DNA of 64,000 nt from Aquabacterium commune (GCF_004362855.1 NZ_SNXW01000013.1:1-64000), one strand, 5' to 3'; counted from the stretch's first letter, positions 1 to 9,432 are shown. Made by a program: numbers and translations. Notes: generated by a model not told the origin, from the sequence alone.

Positions 1-215
1 ATCCCCGAACCCAAGAGGTAGAGCAAGCTTCTCCTATTTGCCATAGTGCAGTGCACTTTTGAAAATGTGTGCAATCGCCTTCTGAAAACGACACGAAATC
101 AAGGCGTTGCGATTCTCGAAAATAGTTCTTGAAATGTTATTCTCGATCCCTTACCATTGCAATGAGTTTCGATAAGAATGGATGGCGTAATTTTCCAAGG
201 CAAGGAGCAGTAGTC
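1..215. promoter_or_regulatory. Probable resolution (res) region and promoter upstream of the resolvase
   Basis: No convincing gene is seen. In Tn3-family elements the res site with three resolvase-binding subsites lies immediately upstream of tnpR, so this AT-richer stretch is the expected place. I cannot delimit the subsites by eye. A good Shine-Dalgarno (AAGGAG, about 203-208) lies just before the resolvase ATG. Confidence 0.35.
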
Positions 216-788
216 ATGCTGATCGGCTATGCGCGTGTCTCGACGCAGGATCAGAACCTTGAGCTTCAGCGTGAAGCTTTGACCAAGGCTGGGTGCCAAA
301 AGGTCTTTGAGGACAAAGTGAGCGGCACCCGCGCCAAACGACCTGGCTTGGACAAGGCGTTGGAAATGGTGCGTAGCGGCGATGTTCTTGTGGTGTGGAA
401 ACTCGATCGCCTGGGACGCAGCGTCAAACAACTAGTGGATCTGGTTGCCGAACTGCACAAACAGGGTGTTCAGTTCAATAGCCTGACCGATGCCATCGAC
501 ACCGGCACACCATCTGGCCGCTTCTTCTTTCACGTCATGGCCAGCCTCGCCGAAATGGAGCGTGAGCTAATCATCGAGCGCACCCGCGCCGGGTTGGACG
601 TGGCACGCCAATTGGGTCGCAAGGGTGGGCGTAAGCCCAAGATGACCGATAGCAAGATTGCTTCGGCCAAGAAGTTGCTGGCCGGCGGTGTTCCGGCCAG
701 GGATGTGGCCAAGAACCTCGGTGTTTCCGTTCCAACCCTCTACCGCTGGGTGCCGGCTACAACCCACGTCTCATCGGCAGAGTTTTAA
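216..788 (+). CDS. tnpR: Serine resolvase of a Tn3-family transposon (TnpR)
   Basis: A 190-aa site-specific serine recombinase that would resolve transposition cointegrates at a res site. The N-terminal catalytic domain opens with MLIGYARVST, with the nucleophile at Ser9, followed by the conserved LDRLGR and MASLAEMERELIIERT segments. The C-terminus carries a helix-turn-helix (about residues 150-185, VAKNLGVSVPTLYRW). An upstream in-frame ATG at 129 would add 29 residues unlike the family; ATG 216 has a Shine-Dalgarno and matches the usual start. It is followed closely by the transposon's passenger genes. Confidence 0.93.
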   Translation: MLIGYARVSTQDQNLELQREALTKAGCQKVFEDKVSGTRAKRPGLDKALEMVRSGDVLVVWKLDRLGRSVKQLVDLVAELHKQGVQFNSLTDAIDTGTPSGRFFFHVMASLAEMERELIIERTRAGLDVARQLGRKGGRKPKMTDSKIASAKKLLAGGVPARDVAKNLGVSVPTLYRWVPATTHVSSAEF

Positions 789-809
789 TGTGCAAAAGGA
801 GAATTGAAA

Positions 810-1112
810 ATGGGTATTCTTGATCGGTTGTTTAGTGGTCATGGCGGTGGTCATGGCGGTGGTCATGGCGGTGGTCATGGCGGTGGTCATGGCGGCGGCT
901 ATGGCGTTCCTCCGGGAGGCTATGGCAATGTTCCGCCGCCGTCCGCAGGCGGCACGGTTGCGTGTCCTAGCTGTCGAGCCATCAATGCAGTCGGGGCTCG
1001 GTTTTGCCAGCAGTGCGGCACTTCTTTGACCCCCTCAGTTTGTGCGCAGTGTGGTACGACCTTGCAGGCTGGGGCCAAATTCTGCGGGCAATGCGGCAAA
1101 ACCGTAGGCTAA
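810..1112 (+). CDS. Small double zinc-ribbon protein with Gly/His repeats
   Basis: A 100-aa cytoplasmic-looking protein starting at ATG 810 behind AAGGAGAA (795-802). Residues 1-9 form a short amphipathic start, then five tandem GHGG units (DNA repeat 837-896) and a Gly/Pro linker. Two zinc ribbons follow: CPSC...CQQC and CAQC...CGQC. The His-Gly tract could buffer or bind transition metals, and the ribbons need structural zinc. It sits between the resolvase and the ZIP transporter, 21 bases from the latter, so a role in metal handling is plausible. The specific function is unknown. Confidence 0.75.
   Translation: MGILDRLFSGHGGGHGGGHGGGHGGGHGGGYGVPPGGYGNVPPPSAGGTVACPSCRAINAVGARFCQQCGTSLTPSVCAQCGTTLQAGAKFCGQCGKTVG
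837..896 (+). repeat. Five tandem 12-bp repeats inside the zinc-ribbon gene
   Basis: The unit is GGTCATGGCGGT, repeated five times with only the last base of the final copy changed. It encodes GHGG units. Perfect short tandem repeats in frame suggest recent slippage, so copy number, and hence His content, may vary between strains. Confidence 0.95.
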
Positions 1113-1133
1113 ACACAGAACCGCGCAGACCGC

Positions 1134-1859
1134 ATGGCTACCCCGCATGAGCAAATCCTCGCGCTGACCCTCATTCCGGCGGCTGCCACCATCTTCGGCG
1201 GCGCAATCGCTGTGTGGCGAACACCCAGCGAGACCGTACGCAGCGTGATCCAGCACTTCGCCGCCGGTGTCGTGCTGGCGGCTGTTGCCGGCGAGTTGTT
1301 GCCAGAGATGACCAGGGAGCACCAACCACTCGGCGTCGTGATCGGCTTTATCTTGGGTGTTGCGTTGATGCTGTGCGTCAAGCTTGTTGCGGAACGTGTT
1401 GAGGCACGCGATGAGGCAACATCGGGCGGCAAGGTCGGCTTGCTGGCTGCCGTAGCCATCGATATCTTTATCGACGGCTTGCTGATCGGCGTGGGATTCG
1501 CCGCAGGTGCCCGAGTTGGAACGCTGCTTGTGATCGCGCTCACGCTTGAGTTACTGTTCCTTGGTCTCTCCGTGGCTACGAGCCTTGCTCAGGCCAACTG
1601 GGGGCGAGGACGCAACTTGCTCTGCATCGCAAGCCTGAGCGGCTTGGTCGTCGCGGGAGCTTCGTTGGGCAGTGCGTTGCTGGGCGGACTTTCAGGCGTC
1701 GCACTGGAAATCATGTTGTCATTCGGTGCCGCCGCCCTAATGTATTTGGTAGTGGAAGAACTACTGACCGAGGCGCACGAAGTCCAGGAAACCCCGCTCA
1801 TCACCGTTGCTTTCTTTGCAGGCTTTGTCTCTCTGTACCTATTGGAATTGATGGCATGA
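1134..1859 (+). CDS. ZIP-family divalent metal transporter
   Basis: A 241-aa polytopic membrane protein with about eight hydrophobic segments. It has the ZIP/ZupT pattern: a loop segment VIQHFAAGVVLAAVAGELLPEM (about residues 37-58) with the His and Glu expected for a metal path, and a second metal-binding-type helix around residues 104-135 (DIFIDGLLIG). ZIP proteins import Zn, Fe, Co or Cd into the cytoplasm. As a transposon passenger next to efflux genes, its direction and benefit are not obvious; some ZIP relatives have been proposed to export. No strong Shine-Dalgarno precedes ATG 1134, so coupling to the zinc-ribbon gene is possible. Confidence 0.8.
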   Translation: MATPHEQILALTLIPAAATIFGGAIAVWRTPSETVRSVIQHFAAGVVLAAVAGELLPEMTREHQPLGVVIGFILGVALMLCVKLVAERVEARDEATSGGKVGLLAAVAIDIFIDGLLIGVGFAAGARVGTLLVIALTLELLFLGLSVATSLAQANWGRGRNLLCIASLSGLVVAGASLGSALLGGLSGVALEIMLSFGAAALMYLVVEELLTEAHEVQETPLITVAFFAGFVSLYLLELMA

Positions 1860-1946
1860 CAACGGTACGAACCTGTCAGTTAGGACGGAGGGCGGTGGCG
1901 CGTCCGCCTCCTACGCTGTACTGCTGGTGCGCGGCAACAACGCACG

Positions 1947-3320
<1,374 letters not shown>

Positions 3321-3357
3321 GAATATCCCCCCTGTGCGCAAGGGATTTTCCAAGGCC

Positions 3358-3388
3358 TTGACTCTGAACCGGCTACAGGGTTTCAAAT
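3358..3388 (+). promoter_or_regulatory. MerR/PbrR-type promoter of a decayed pbr/cad operon
   Basis: TTGACT (3358-3363) and TCAAAT (3383-3388) are separated by 19 bp, the overlong spacing typical of MerR-family activated promoters. The spacer contains GGCTACAGGGT, a CadR/PbrR half-site. It closely matches the promoter at 38884-38914. It is followed by a start codon at 3407 with AAGGAG. Confidence 0.7.
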
Positions 3389-3406
3389 GTTGTCAAGGAG
3401 CACGCC

Positions 3407-3702
3407 ATGACCATCACGCAGCAGGCACCGACACCGCCATTGAGACTGCTGACGTGGCGCTCATGCAAGACGATCTGCGCAAGTTGCCAGAGTTCATCGC
3501 TCTCTCACATCGGGTGGGCAATGTGCTGAGAGCCAACATCGCCTTTGCCATCGGCACCAAGGCGGTGTTCATGGTCTTGACCTTCACGGGACACGCCAGC
3601 TTGTGGCTGGCAATCCTGGCTGACATGGGTGCGAGCCTGGTCGTGGTGTTCAACGGGTTGCGCCTGCTCAGGGCGCCCGGCGAGAGGGACAAGGTCCAGT
3701 GA
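3407..3702 (+). pseudogene. Internally deleted P-type metal ATPase (PbrA/CadA-like)
   Basis: ATG 3407 with its Shine-Dalgarno begins what looks like the original gene (MTITQQ), but after about six codons the sequence jumps, out of frame, into the last 90 or so codons of a P1B ATPase. These include GTDTAIETADVALM, the last membrane helices, and VVVFNGLRLLRA ending at 3702. More than 500 codons, including the phosphorylation and ATP sites, are gone. It directly precedes the signal peptidase, as pbrA precedes pbrC/pbrB in known lead operons. Confidence 0.85.
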
Positions 3703-3704
3703 GG

Positions 3705-4202
3705 ATGCGCCAAACAATGGATCCGAGCGTTGCGCGTGCCTTCCTTGCAGCCGCAGCCGTCTTCCTGATCGACATCGCAAGCAAAGCTGCGGTGGTCGCT
3801 GCACTCCCGTATGGCTCCAGCGAGCCATGGCTCCCGGTGCTCAACATCGTCCACTGGCGCAACGAAGGTGCCGCTTTCAGCTTCTTGCACGACGCAGGTG
3901 GATGGCAGCGCCTCTTCTTCAGCGCCGTGGCTGTGGCCGCCTCGGTTGTTTTTGCCGTACTGATTCGGCGGCCTCAAACCGGTCGTCCTCAGCGGCTGGC
4001 CTTCGGGCTTCTCCTAGGCGGTGCTTTAGGGAACCTGCTCGATCGGCTCGCTCGCGGGGCGGTGGTGGACTGGATTGATGTCAGGTGGCAGTCGTTCTAC
4101 TGGCCAGCATTCAACGTCGCAGACATCGGCATCACCCTCGGTGCTGCCTTGATCGTCGTCTGTGAGTTGCGGGGAGGGAAAACGGAGACTTGGCCGCGTT
4201 GA
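3705..4202 (+). CDS. lspA: Lipoprotein signal peptidase LspA, PbrC-like
   Basis: A 165-aa integral membrane aspartyl protease that cleaves prolipoprotein signal peptides. Four hydrophobic segments are visible. The catalytic aspartates sit in GNLLDRL and FNVADIGI, and the conserved NEGAAFSFL box is present. Start chosen at ATG 3705; a GTG at 3699 overlapping the ATPase stop is possible. LspA paralogs next to lead-transporting ATPases (PbrC) are known from pbr operons and help sequester or export lead, so this copy is probably the metal-island version rather than the housekeeping one. It appears intact although the ATPase upstream is broken. Confidence 0.9.
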   Translation: MRQTMDPSVARAFLAAAAVFLIDIASKAAVVAALPYGSSEPWLPVLNIVHWRNEGAAFSFLHDAGGWQRLFFSAVAVAASVVFAVLIRRPQTGRPQRLAFGLLLGGALGNLLDRLARGAVVDWIDVRWQSFYWPAFNVADIGITLGAALIVVCELRGGKTETWPR

Positions 4203-4239
4203 CGGGAGGTATGCCGACGGTCAGTGTCGTCCTGGCGCG

Positions 4240-4899
4240 CTATCGCACAGTGGCAATGACATTGATCCATACCGGCTGGTGCACCGCATCAGCCGAATTT
4301 CGCGACGCCCACAGTTCATTCACCGCCAACCCGGCGGCGTCAAGTGACCTGCGTATGTCGTCTTCTGAGTAGTAGACGTACAAACGGCCGTCCGGAAGAA
4401 TCGCTTCGCCCTGCCCCTCCTGGACTGCCATGAAGAGTGTGCCGCCTCTTTTGAGGGCCCGGGTCAGGCAACGAAGCGCGGGGCGAAATGCGTCCCGGGG
4501 CAAGTGGAGCAATGAAGCACATGCCCATATCCCATCGAACCGATCTTCATAGCTGATGCTTTCGATCCGAGCGACCTCACATGGGGCGCCCGAATGCTGG
4601 GCCGCCATTTGCACGAGGGCTGTCGAGGCATCGATCCCCAACGCACAATGACCCCGGGAAAGAAAGAATTTGAGGTCCCGGCCGGAGCCGCAGCCGGCAT
4701 CAAGGATGGCGGCATTGGCCGGCAGATGTGACAGGAACCGATCGAGGACGAACTGCGTCTGGGCACCGGAGGTCCCTGAGAAATATTCGACCGCATGGTC
4801 TTCGTAGAATCGATCGGTCGATGACACGGCAGCATCTTGGCTAACGGATGATCGAACGTCCTCACCATTTGGGCCTTTCAGATTGTCTTCAGACATCAT
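4240..4899 (-). CDS. Class I SAM-dependent methyltransferase (TehB-like)
   Basis: A 219-aa Rossmann-fold methyltransferase. The SAM-binding motif I is ILDAGCGSGRDLKFF (about residues 66-80), followed by the acidic end of strand 2 in LGIDAS and the motif IV region FDGIWACASLLHLPR. AAGGAG lies about 10 bases before the ATGATG start. It is clearly paralogous to the methyltransferase at 35812-36399; both share the FDGIWACASLLHLPR and QEGQGE segments. Relatives include tellurite/arsenic-type detoxifying methyltransferases, but the substrate cannot be read from sequence. It lies in opposite orientation to the lspA gene and ends 37 bases after it. Confidence 0.8.
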   Translation of the reverse strand: MMSEDNLKGPNGEDVRSSVSQDAAVSSTDRFYEDHAVEYFSGTSGAQTQFVLDRFLSHLPANAAILDAGCGSGRDLKFFLSRGHCALGIDASTALVQMAAQHSGAPCEVARIESISYEDRFDGIWACASLLHLPRDAFRPALRCLTRALKRGGTLFMAVQEGQGEAILPDGRLYVYYSEDDIRRSLDAAGLAVNELWASRNSADAVHQPVWINVIATVR

Positions 4900-4919
4900 G
4901 CATCTATCACTCCTTCCGG

Positions 4920-5241
4920 CTTAGGGCAATGCTGAAAAAGGTCCGATCTGGCGCATGACTTGCATGCCTAGCAAGCACTCGTTGGAGGATCCCAAAGATG
5001 AAGCAGCAGACACTTGCGGTAGCGGCAGATCAGAACGCGGAGTATCAGCAGTATCGCTGCCCGATGCGACGACCTTGCCGAAGTTTCTCCGTTTGTTGGA
5101 GAACAACGAGTTGGGCAGGGCAAGGTGGGCGAGGTGCTCCAGGTACGAGGGCTGAAAGTTGGGGCACAGGCGATCGTTGACGCAACGATCGTCGGGGCGC
5201 CGAGTTCGACGAAGAACAAGGACAAGCAGCGGGATCCCTCA
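4920..5241 (+). pseudogene. Degenerate IS5-family transposase remnant
   Basis: Scattered pieces of an IS5-group transposase appear in different frames: MKQQTLAVAADQ at 4998, then SLPDATTLPKFLRLLENNELG, then GLKVGAQAIVDATIVGAPSS and TKNKDKQRDP up to about 5241. The pieces keep the order of a full transposase but with internal deletions and frame changes. A possible end remnant with GCTGAAAAAGG lies near 4930. Not functional. Confidence 0.75.
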
Positions 5242-5436
5242 CACATCGAACACGTGGCCCAACGGATTCGAGAGTTGACCGCCTTGAAAAAACAACTGGT
5301 GGCCCTGCGGGGGCAATGTGCTCAGGCAAAAGACGTGGCGCATTGCGGCATCTTGAGTGGGCTTGGCCAGGGGGAGGCTCTTGAGCAGCCGACAGCTCGA
5401 CAACATGTCTCAGCAAGCCACGGCAAACGCCGGTGA
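5242..5436 (+). pseudogene. C-terminal fragment of a CadR/PbrR-type MerR regulator
   Basis: Directly after the IS5 piece, in the same frame, the translation becomes HIEHVAQRIRELTALKKQ, then LRGQCAQAKDVAHCGILSGL. This aligns with the coiled coil and metal-binding C-terminus of the intact regulator at 42768-43220, including the paired cysteines. The DNA-binding half is missing. It is probably the pbrR of the decayed left-hand operon, cut by the IS5 insertion. The IS5-PbrR joint makes a chimeric open frame 5125-5436. Confidence 0.8.
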
Positions 5437-5527
5437 TCGACACCTGCCAATCATCTGACCAATGTTTATCTCAGCCTTGGAAGGACTCAAGACGGTGGTC
5501 ATCGGAGCCCATATGCCCGAGGTTCGC

Positions 5528-6775
5528 TCAATGACTCTTGGACGTCATTGCCTCTGGCAACGCAGGCATCTCTTCGGCACTCCACCAGAGCCAGGATGAA
5601 ACACCGGACGTTCGCACCACGCGATCTTTTTCCGCCCGATCCTTCGGGGGCATGAATGCGCTGATGACATGCAAAGGCACCGGCAGACAACCGGCATCCA
5701 GCAACAAAGCATTGGGAAATGCAACGGCGCTCCTGGCGTCGTAACGCAGTGGTTTGACAAAGCGTCGGCCCTGAGAGACAAGCGCATGCACCAGCGGCAA
5801 CTCGTGCACGCCCTCCACAGGGATCCAGTGCTCGCTAGTCAACATCAAACTGGCCGCATCAATTTCATAGGTGTGCTCACGGCGAGCGCGTATCAGTGCC
5901 ACCAGCACCAAACGGACCTTGTATCCGCTGTCAGCGTCACGGGCTTCAAACAATGGCGCGAAGACCCGCTCAATGCGCTCCCAGGTCTTGGTGCCCACCA
6001 GCAGGGGGGCATCGGGCATGTGCTTGATCCAAACACGCCGACCCAGGGCCGTTACCTCGCTGACCTTGAACTCTCCGATGACCACCGCCAGAGGGCTTTG
6101 CCCTTCATGCGGATGCAAGACCGCCAGCTTGTTGCGACGGCGCTGAGCTACCTCGAATTTGCTGGCTTCGCTGAAGGGCTCGGGCACGTACAAACGCTCG
6201 CTCAACCCAGCACCCTTGACCATCACGTCCTCGGCCGCATTCATCAGGTATTTGTGCAGGACACCTTGATTGCGCTTGCCCTCCATGGCCGGGCTCCATC
6301 GGTTGAAGCCTGCTCGCTCGAACAGGAAGTGCATCAGGGCATGCAGGCTCATTCGTCGCCTGGGCGCTTCCACCTCGTTCACGTCATGCGTTTCACCTCG
6401 AACCAAGCTACGCCCCACCGTGCGCACCCATGGGAAGTCCACACGCAGTTGAATCTGGCCAGGAACCATCTCCAGAACAGCCTCGCCCACCAACTCGCCC
6501 AGGCCTGACTGTTGCCACTCTGGCTCAAAGGATGGGCACGATGGGTGATGCCGACACCCGGTTTCCGGCATGCGCTTGACAACGAACTGACGGTGCCGCG
6601 CCACGTACATCTCCACACCACCAGGAACACACAGACATCGGGGACGTTCGGGGGTCTCGTACACGTGAGCCAGCAGATCCTGCATGTCTGGCGCACTTGC
6701 ATCCACCACCCGCCCTTTGATGGAAAAGCGCTGACTGTCGCCTTCAGCGCCTTGACGGGTGGGCATGGTGTTCAC
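5528..6775 (-). CDS. DUF1173 family protein
   Basis: A 415-aa protein of the DUF1173 family, known mainly from ICEs and plasmids and of unknown function. It contains a CRHHPSCPSFEPEW segment (possible metal ligands Cys/His, about residues 73-86) and long alpha/beta regions without membrane segments. The GTG start at 6775 overlaps the stop of the integrase (GTGTGA), so the two are translationally coupled; ATG 6766 is an alternative start. The tight linkage to the recombinase suggests a role in element integration, excision or maintenance, which is inference. Confidence 0.7.
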   Translation of the reverse strand: MNTMPTRQGAEGDSQRFSIKGRVVDASAPDMQDLLAHVYETPERPRCLCVPGGVEMYVARHRQFVVKRMPETGCRHHPSCPSFEPEWQQSGLGELVGEAVLEMVPGQIQLRVDFPWVRTVGRSLVRGETHDVNEVEAPRRRMSLHALMHFLFERAGFNRWSPAMEGKRNQGVLHKYLMNAAEDVMVKGAGLSERLYVPEPFSEASKFEVAQRRRNKLAVLHPHEGQSPLAVVIGEFKVSEVTALGRRVWIKHMPDAPLLVGTKTWERIERVFAPLFEARDADSGYKVRLVLVALIRARREHTYEIDAASLMLTSEHWIPVEGVHELPLVHALVSQGRRFVKPLRYDARSAVAFPNALLLDAGCLPVPLHVISAFMPPKDRAEKDRVVRTSGVSSWLWWSAEEMPALPEAMTSKSH

Positions 6776-7344
6776 ACCAGTTCATCGAGCAGTTGCTCGA
6801 TGGTCGGCTTGTGGCGAGCCAGCAGTTCGCGCACCGCACTGCGTTCGCTGATGCCCAGGATCAGGCCGACATCGTCCTCATCAGCGCCACGCTCATAGAG
6901 GCGTGCCACGACGGTGCGCCGCACAGACAGCGCCGTCACGCCTTTCATCTCGGCATAGCGAAACAGCTTGCGATAGGTCTCCAGGATCGGTCGACACAAG
7001 AACCGTCGCTGACCAGGCGCACCATAGGGTGTGATCTTGAACCCCTCTCCTGCTGTAGACAGGAACAAGCGGCTATCTGGATCAAGCCCTCTGTAAGCAC
7101 CATCCCGTCCCAAGCCCAGCCCGAGCCTCAGGCGCTCTTCCAAGTAGTTTGAAAGCGATTCGTCCAGCCTCGTGCTGGCGAAGTGCAATGGGCGGGCCTT
7201 TCCAGTGATGGCCACCTCGGCACGCATTTGAGAGTGGCGCCGAACGCTGCCATCGGAGCTCAGGTAGTCCCTCACTTCGAGGCGGGCGATTTCCAGGGGA
7301 CGTGCGCCCGTGGCAAACAGGAGATAGAACAGCGACAGGTCATG
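6772..7344 (-). CDS. int: Tyrosine recombinase, catalytic part (shifted frame)
   Basis: This frame encodes the catalytic domain of a tyrosine site-specific recombinase: DLSLFYLLFATGARPLEIARLEV with the first catalytic Arg, and later SVRRTVVARLYERGADEDDVGLILG with the second Arg region. It ends IEQLLDELV. Its first codons overlap the end of the upstream frame (7340-7714), which supplies the N-terminal domain. The open frame has no good start of its own; a GTG at 7275 would remove the first catalytic Arg. A product therefore needs a frameshift near 7340 or this is a broken gene. The canonical His and Tyr positions are not obvious to me. Confidence 0.65.
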   Translation of the reverse strand, partial: HDLSLFYLLFATGARPLEIARLEVRDYLSSDGSVRRHSQMRAEVAITGKARPLHFASTRLDESLSNYLEERLRLGLGLGRDGAYRGLDPDSRLFLSTAGEGFKITPYGAPGQRRFLCRPILETYRKLFRYAEMKGVTALSVRRTVVARLYERGADEDDVGLILGISERSAVRELLARHKPTIEQLLDELV

Positions 7345-7714
7345 CCATGGCCCGATTGCTGCGCCCCTTGATGCGCTTGCCTGCCTGGATGATTTCGTCC
7401 ATGGAGACGATGCGGCTGGAACGATGCTCGACGGGCCGTCTCGGATCGAAGTCCACCAGGGCCGTCAGGATGGCATCGCGGTGCAGGCGCAAGCGTCTGA
7501 CGAATGCTGCGCCATCTTCATTCAAGCCATCGATGTCGGCCACTTGGCTCAACTGCACCGCAATGGCTTTGATGCGCCGCTCAACCGCCGTGCGTGACAC
7601 GCCAAACCGCGCGGCCACGGTCTCATAGGTGTCGCCATCGATGACCTCCTTGAGCATCCGGATCGATTGGGCAACGGTGCTCCCGTCTGGTTCCAGTTCT
7701 GGTGCGCATGACAT
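7340..7714 (-). CDS. int: Tyrosine recombinase, N-terminal HTH/core-binding part
   Basis: 124 codons starting at ATG 7714 with GGGAGAGG just upstream (an upstream GTG at 7747 is less likely). It has a helix-turn-helix segment TYETVAARFGVSRTAVERRI (about residues 30-49) and a helical core-binding-like region. It stops at TGA 7340-7342 exactly where the catalytic half begins in another frame: GCA TGA C here versus CAT GAC CTG in the shifted frame. The two together resemble one integrase of about 310 residues. Confidence 0.6.
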   Translation of the reverse strand: MSCAPELEPDGSTVAQSIRMLKEVIDGDTYETVAARFGVSRTAVERRIKAIAVQLSQVADIDGLNEDGAAFVRRLRLHRDAILTALVDFDPRRPVEHRSSRIVSMDEIIQAGKRIKGRSNRAMA

Positions 7715-8046
7715 GACCCTCTCCCTGCTTTGTTTACTTGTCCTCACGCTGCCAAAGCGCCTTCATGCTCAACCCTGGTCGCAATTTTCACCAGTCGAAA
7801 TCGCCGGTGAAGGCGGGGGGTTTCGGCATCAGGCAGATCTGCTTTGGCGTGGACAAAAGCCACGTGAAAACACCCAGAAGCAAGCAAGTTCCGTGGCACC
7901 GCCCCGCATGGGCTGCGGAACACTTCACATGCATTGGCGTGTGCCCAGGCCCCTGCGCGCTCGATATCGGGGCAAGGCATGCCAAGCAAGGTGCATGGCA
8001 TGAGAGCGGACTTTGCAAGCGTGAACATCGGCTTCAGCAAGGGGCG
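7715..8046. other. Integrase upstream region, no supported gene
   Basis: About 330 bases between the integrase start and the AlpA-like gene. Minus-strand open frames here have no good starts or recognisable content. It contains the shared GATGCCGAAACCCC-type element at 7815-7830 (minus strand), about 100 bases upstream of the integrase ATG, and is likely the integrase promoter region. Confidence 0.5.
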
Positions 8047-8301
8047 TCAGGCACGGCTACTCTGTTCAGCGATCCATTGCCTGATGTCCTCCACCCGCCA
8101 GACGGTCACGCGCACCGACAGCTTGACGGGTTCAGGAAAGGTGCGCGTCTGCACGCGCCGCCACAGTGTGGACTTGGAGATGGGAACAAATTGCAGAACC
8201 TGTGCCTGTCGGAGAAAGCCAACTTGCGGCAATGATGGCGCCGCAACAGCATGGACAGGCGCCGCGGGCACGACAACGGCACCCCGGTTGGGTTTAGGCA
8301 T
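8047..8301 (-). CDS. AlpA-family helix-turn-helix regulator / excisionase-like protein
   Basis: An 84-aa DNA-binding protein. The C-terminal 55 residues form a winged-helix MerR/AlpA-like domain: LRQAQVLQFVPISKSTLWRRVQ, then FPEPVKLSVRVTVWRVEDIRQWI. AlpA-family proteins act as activators of integrase/excision genes or as recombination directionality factors. Its position just upstream of the integrase fits such a role. The N-terminal 28 residues are Ala/Pro/Val-rich and likely disordered. Confidence 0.82.
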   Translation of the reverse strand: MPKPNRGAVVVPAAPVHAVAAPSLPQVGFLRQAQVLQFVPISKSTLWRRVQTRTFPEPVKLSVRVTVWRVEDIRQWIAEQSSRA

Positions 8302-8676
8302 GATCTGGCCTCTTCACGGCGAATGCCGATGGAAGACATGACCTGCTCTGTAGCGGCGGCGCTAGGTCAGGGTTTGCGCATGCCGATAGGGACGCACGAC
8401 TCCGGCATCACATCGGCGGCGTCCCGGTCGCACGGTGTGGTTGTGAGCAACTCCAAGTACATCGTGCCTCGTCAACGGGCTGGCTCAGCGCAACGTGGAC
8501 AGGCACAGGCAGGCAGGTATCGACTGCGACGGTGGCGCAACATGCGTCCCGATGTCACCTTAGCGGACGACATGGGACGCCTCAAGGCAAGAACGGCTTG
8601 TGCTCCTCGAAATCGTCCGTGAAGTTGGCCCCTTGCGCGTGGCGCTTGCCAGCATCAACCAGGTCGCGTTGAGTAG
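8302..8676. other. Intergenic region, no supported gene
   Basis: About 375 bases between the AlpA-like and AcaB-like genes. A plus-strand open frame (8251-8622) runs through it but is antisense to the AlpA-like gene, has no good start and has Arg/Ala-rich shadow composition. I see no RNA gene or strong terminator. Confidence 0.4.
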
Positions 8677-9432
8677 CTACTTGACGACAACAGCAGCAAC
8701 CACAGGCTCCATGGTGTCCGTGGCTGACGAAACACTTGCATCATCGCCGGTCGCTTCCAGCTCCTGAGCAAGCACACCAGATGCTTGAACATTTGCTGCT
8801 GGGGCTGGCACAGACTCGGGACCGCCCTCACCCCGTTCACCCATGGCATTCATGCGGCGCCTCAGGCCAGTGGCCAGATTGCGAGCCCCGTTGGCCACGT
8901 CGCGCACCTGACGTTTGAGGCTGGCGCGCTGGATGTCCACCGCCTGCGCAGTGATCACTTCATGGATCTCCAGCGTCTGGAGCAGTGGCATCAACTGGTC
9001 CAGCTTGCCCAGGACCTCCAGGAAGCGACGCCCAAACGACGACAGCACACTGACGTCCACCGACAGGGCCACGGTGTCATACGTCGCCACACTGGTGATC
9101 CCATGAGCCTTGAACAAGGCTTCTGCGCCATCGATGGCACTGTTCAAGCTCTCGTTGACCGCGTCAAGCTTCGCCCGAACGCTGCCCTCCACTTTGACGA
9201 TGTCATCGTGATCCAGCCGCGTGCGTGCGATCACCGAGATGAAGTGCATGTTGAGTTGCAAGGTGTTGAACAGGCGAACAAAGAAGCGCTTGCCCTCTGC
9301 GCTGGTGAAGCACGTGGGCATCTTCACACTGGCCGCTTCGATGCGCCTGAAATCTGCCTTGCTTTCTTTGGCCAGGATCCGGTCGTTGACCCCGCCTTGG
9401 TCCATCTTGACGATCTGGTGAATATCAGACAT
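8677..9432 (-). CDS. AcaB-family transcriptional regulator (DUF1845)
   Basis: A 251-aa protein matching the DUF1845/AcaB family: the segment FTSAEGKRFFVRLFNTLQLN (about residues 43-62) and the following helices are typical. In IncC plasmids AcaB activates expression of the acaDC master activator. ATG 9432 has GGGAG upstream and opens MSDIHQIVKMD; the longer frame from 9510 has no such support. The C-terminal 45 residues are low-complexity (Ala/Pro/Val). With the FlhDC-like pair at 13543-14457 this suggests an IncC-like transfer-control cascade. Confidence 0.8.
   Translation of the reverse strand: MSDIHQIVKMDQGGVNDRILAKESKADFRRIEAASVKMPTCFTSAEGKRFFVRLFNTLQLNMHFISVIARTRLDHDDIVKVEGSVRAKLDAVNESLNSAIDGAEALFKAHGITSVATYDTVALSVDVSVLSSFGRRFLEVLGKLDQLMPLLQTLEIHEVITAQAVDIQRASLKRQVRDVANGARNLATGLRRRMNAMGERGEGGPESVPAPAANVQASGVLAQELEATGDDASVSSATDTMEPVVAAVVVK

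Noticed and set aside
5437-5527. Search for a tRNA 3' end or direct repeat as attL next to DUF1173
   Set aside because: No tRNA-like sequence or obvious repeat is visible, and the partner end lies outside the window.
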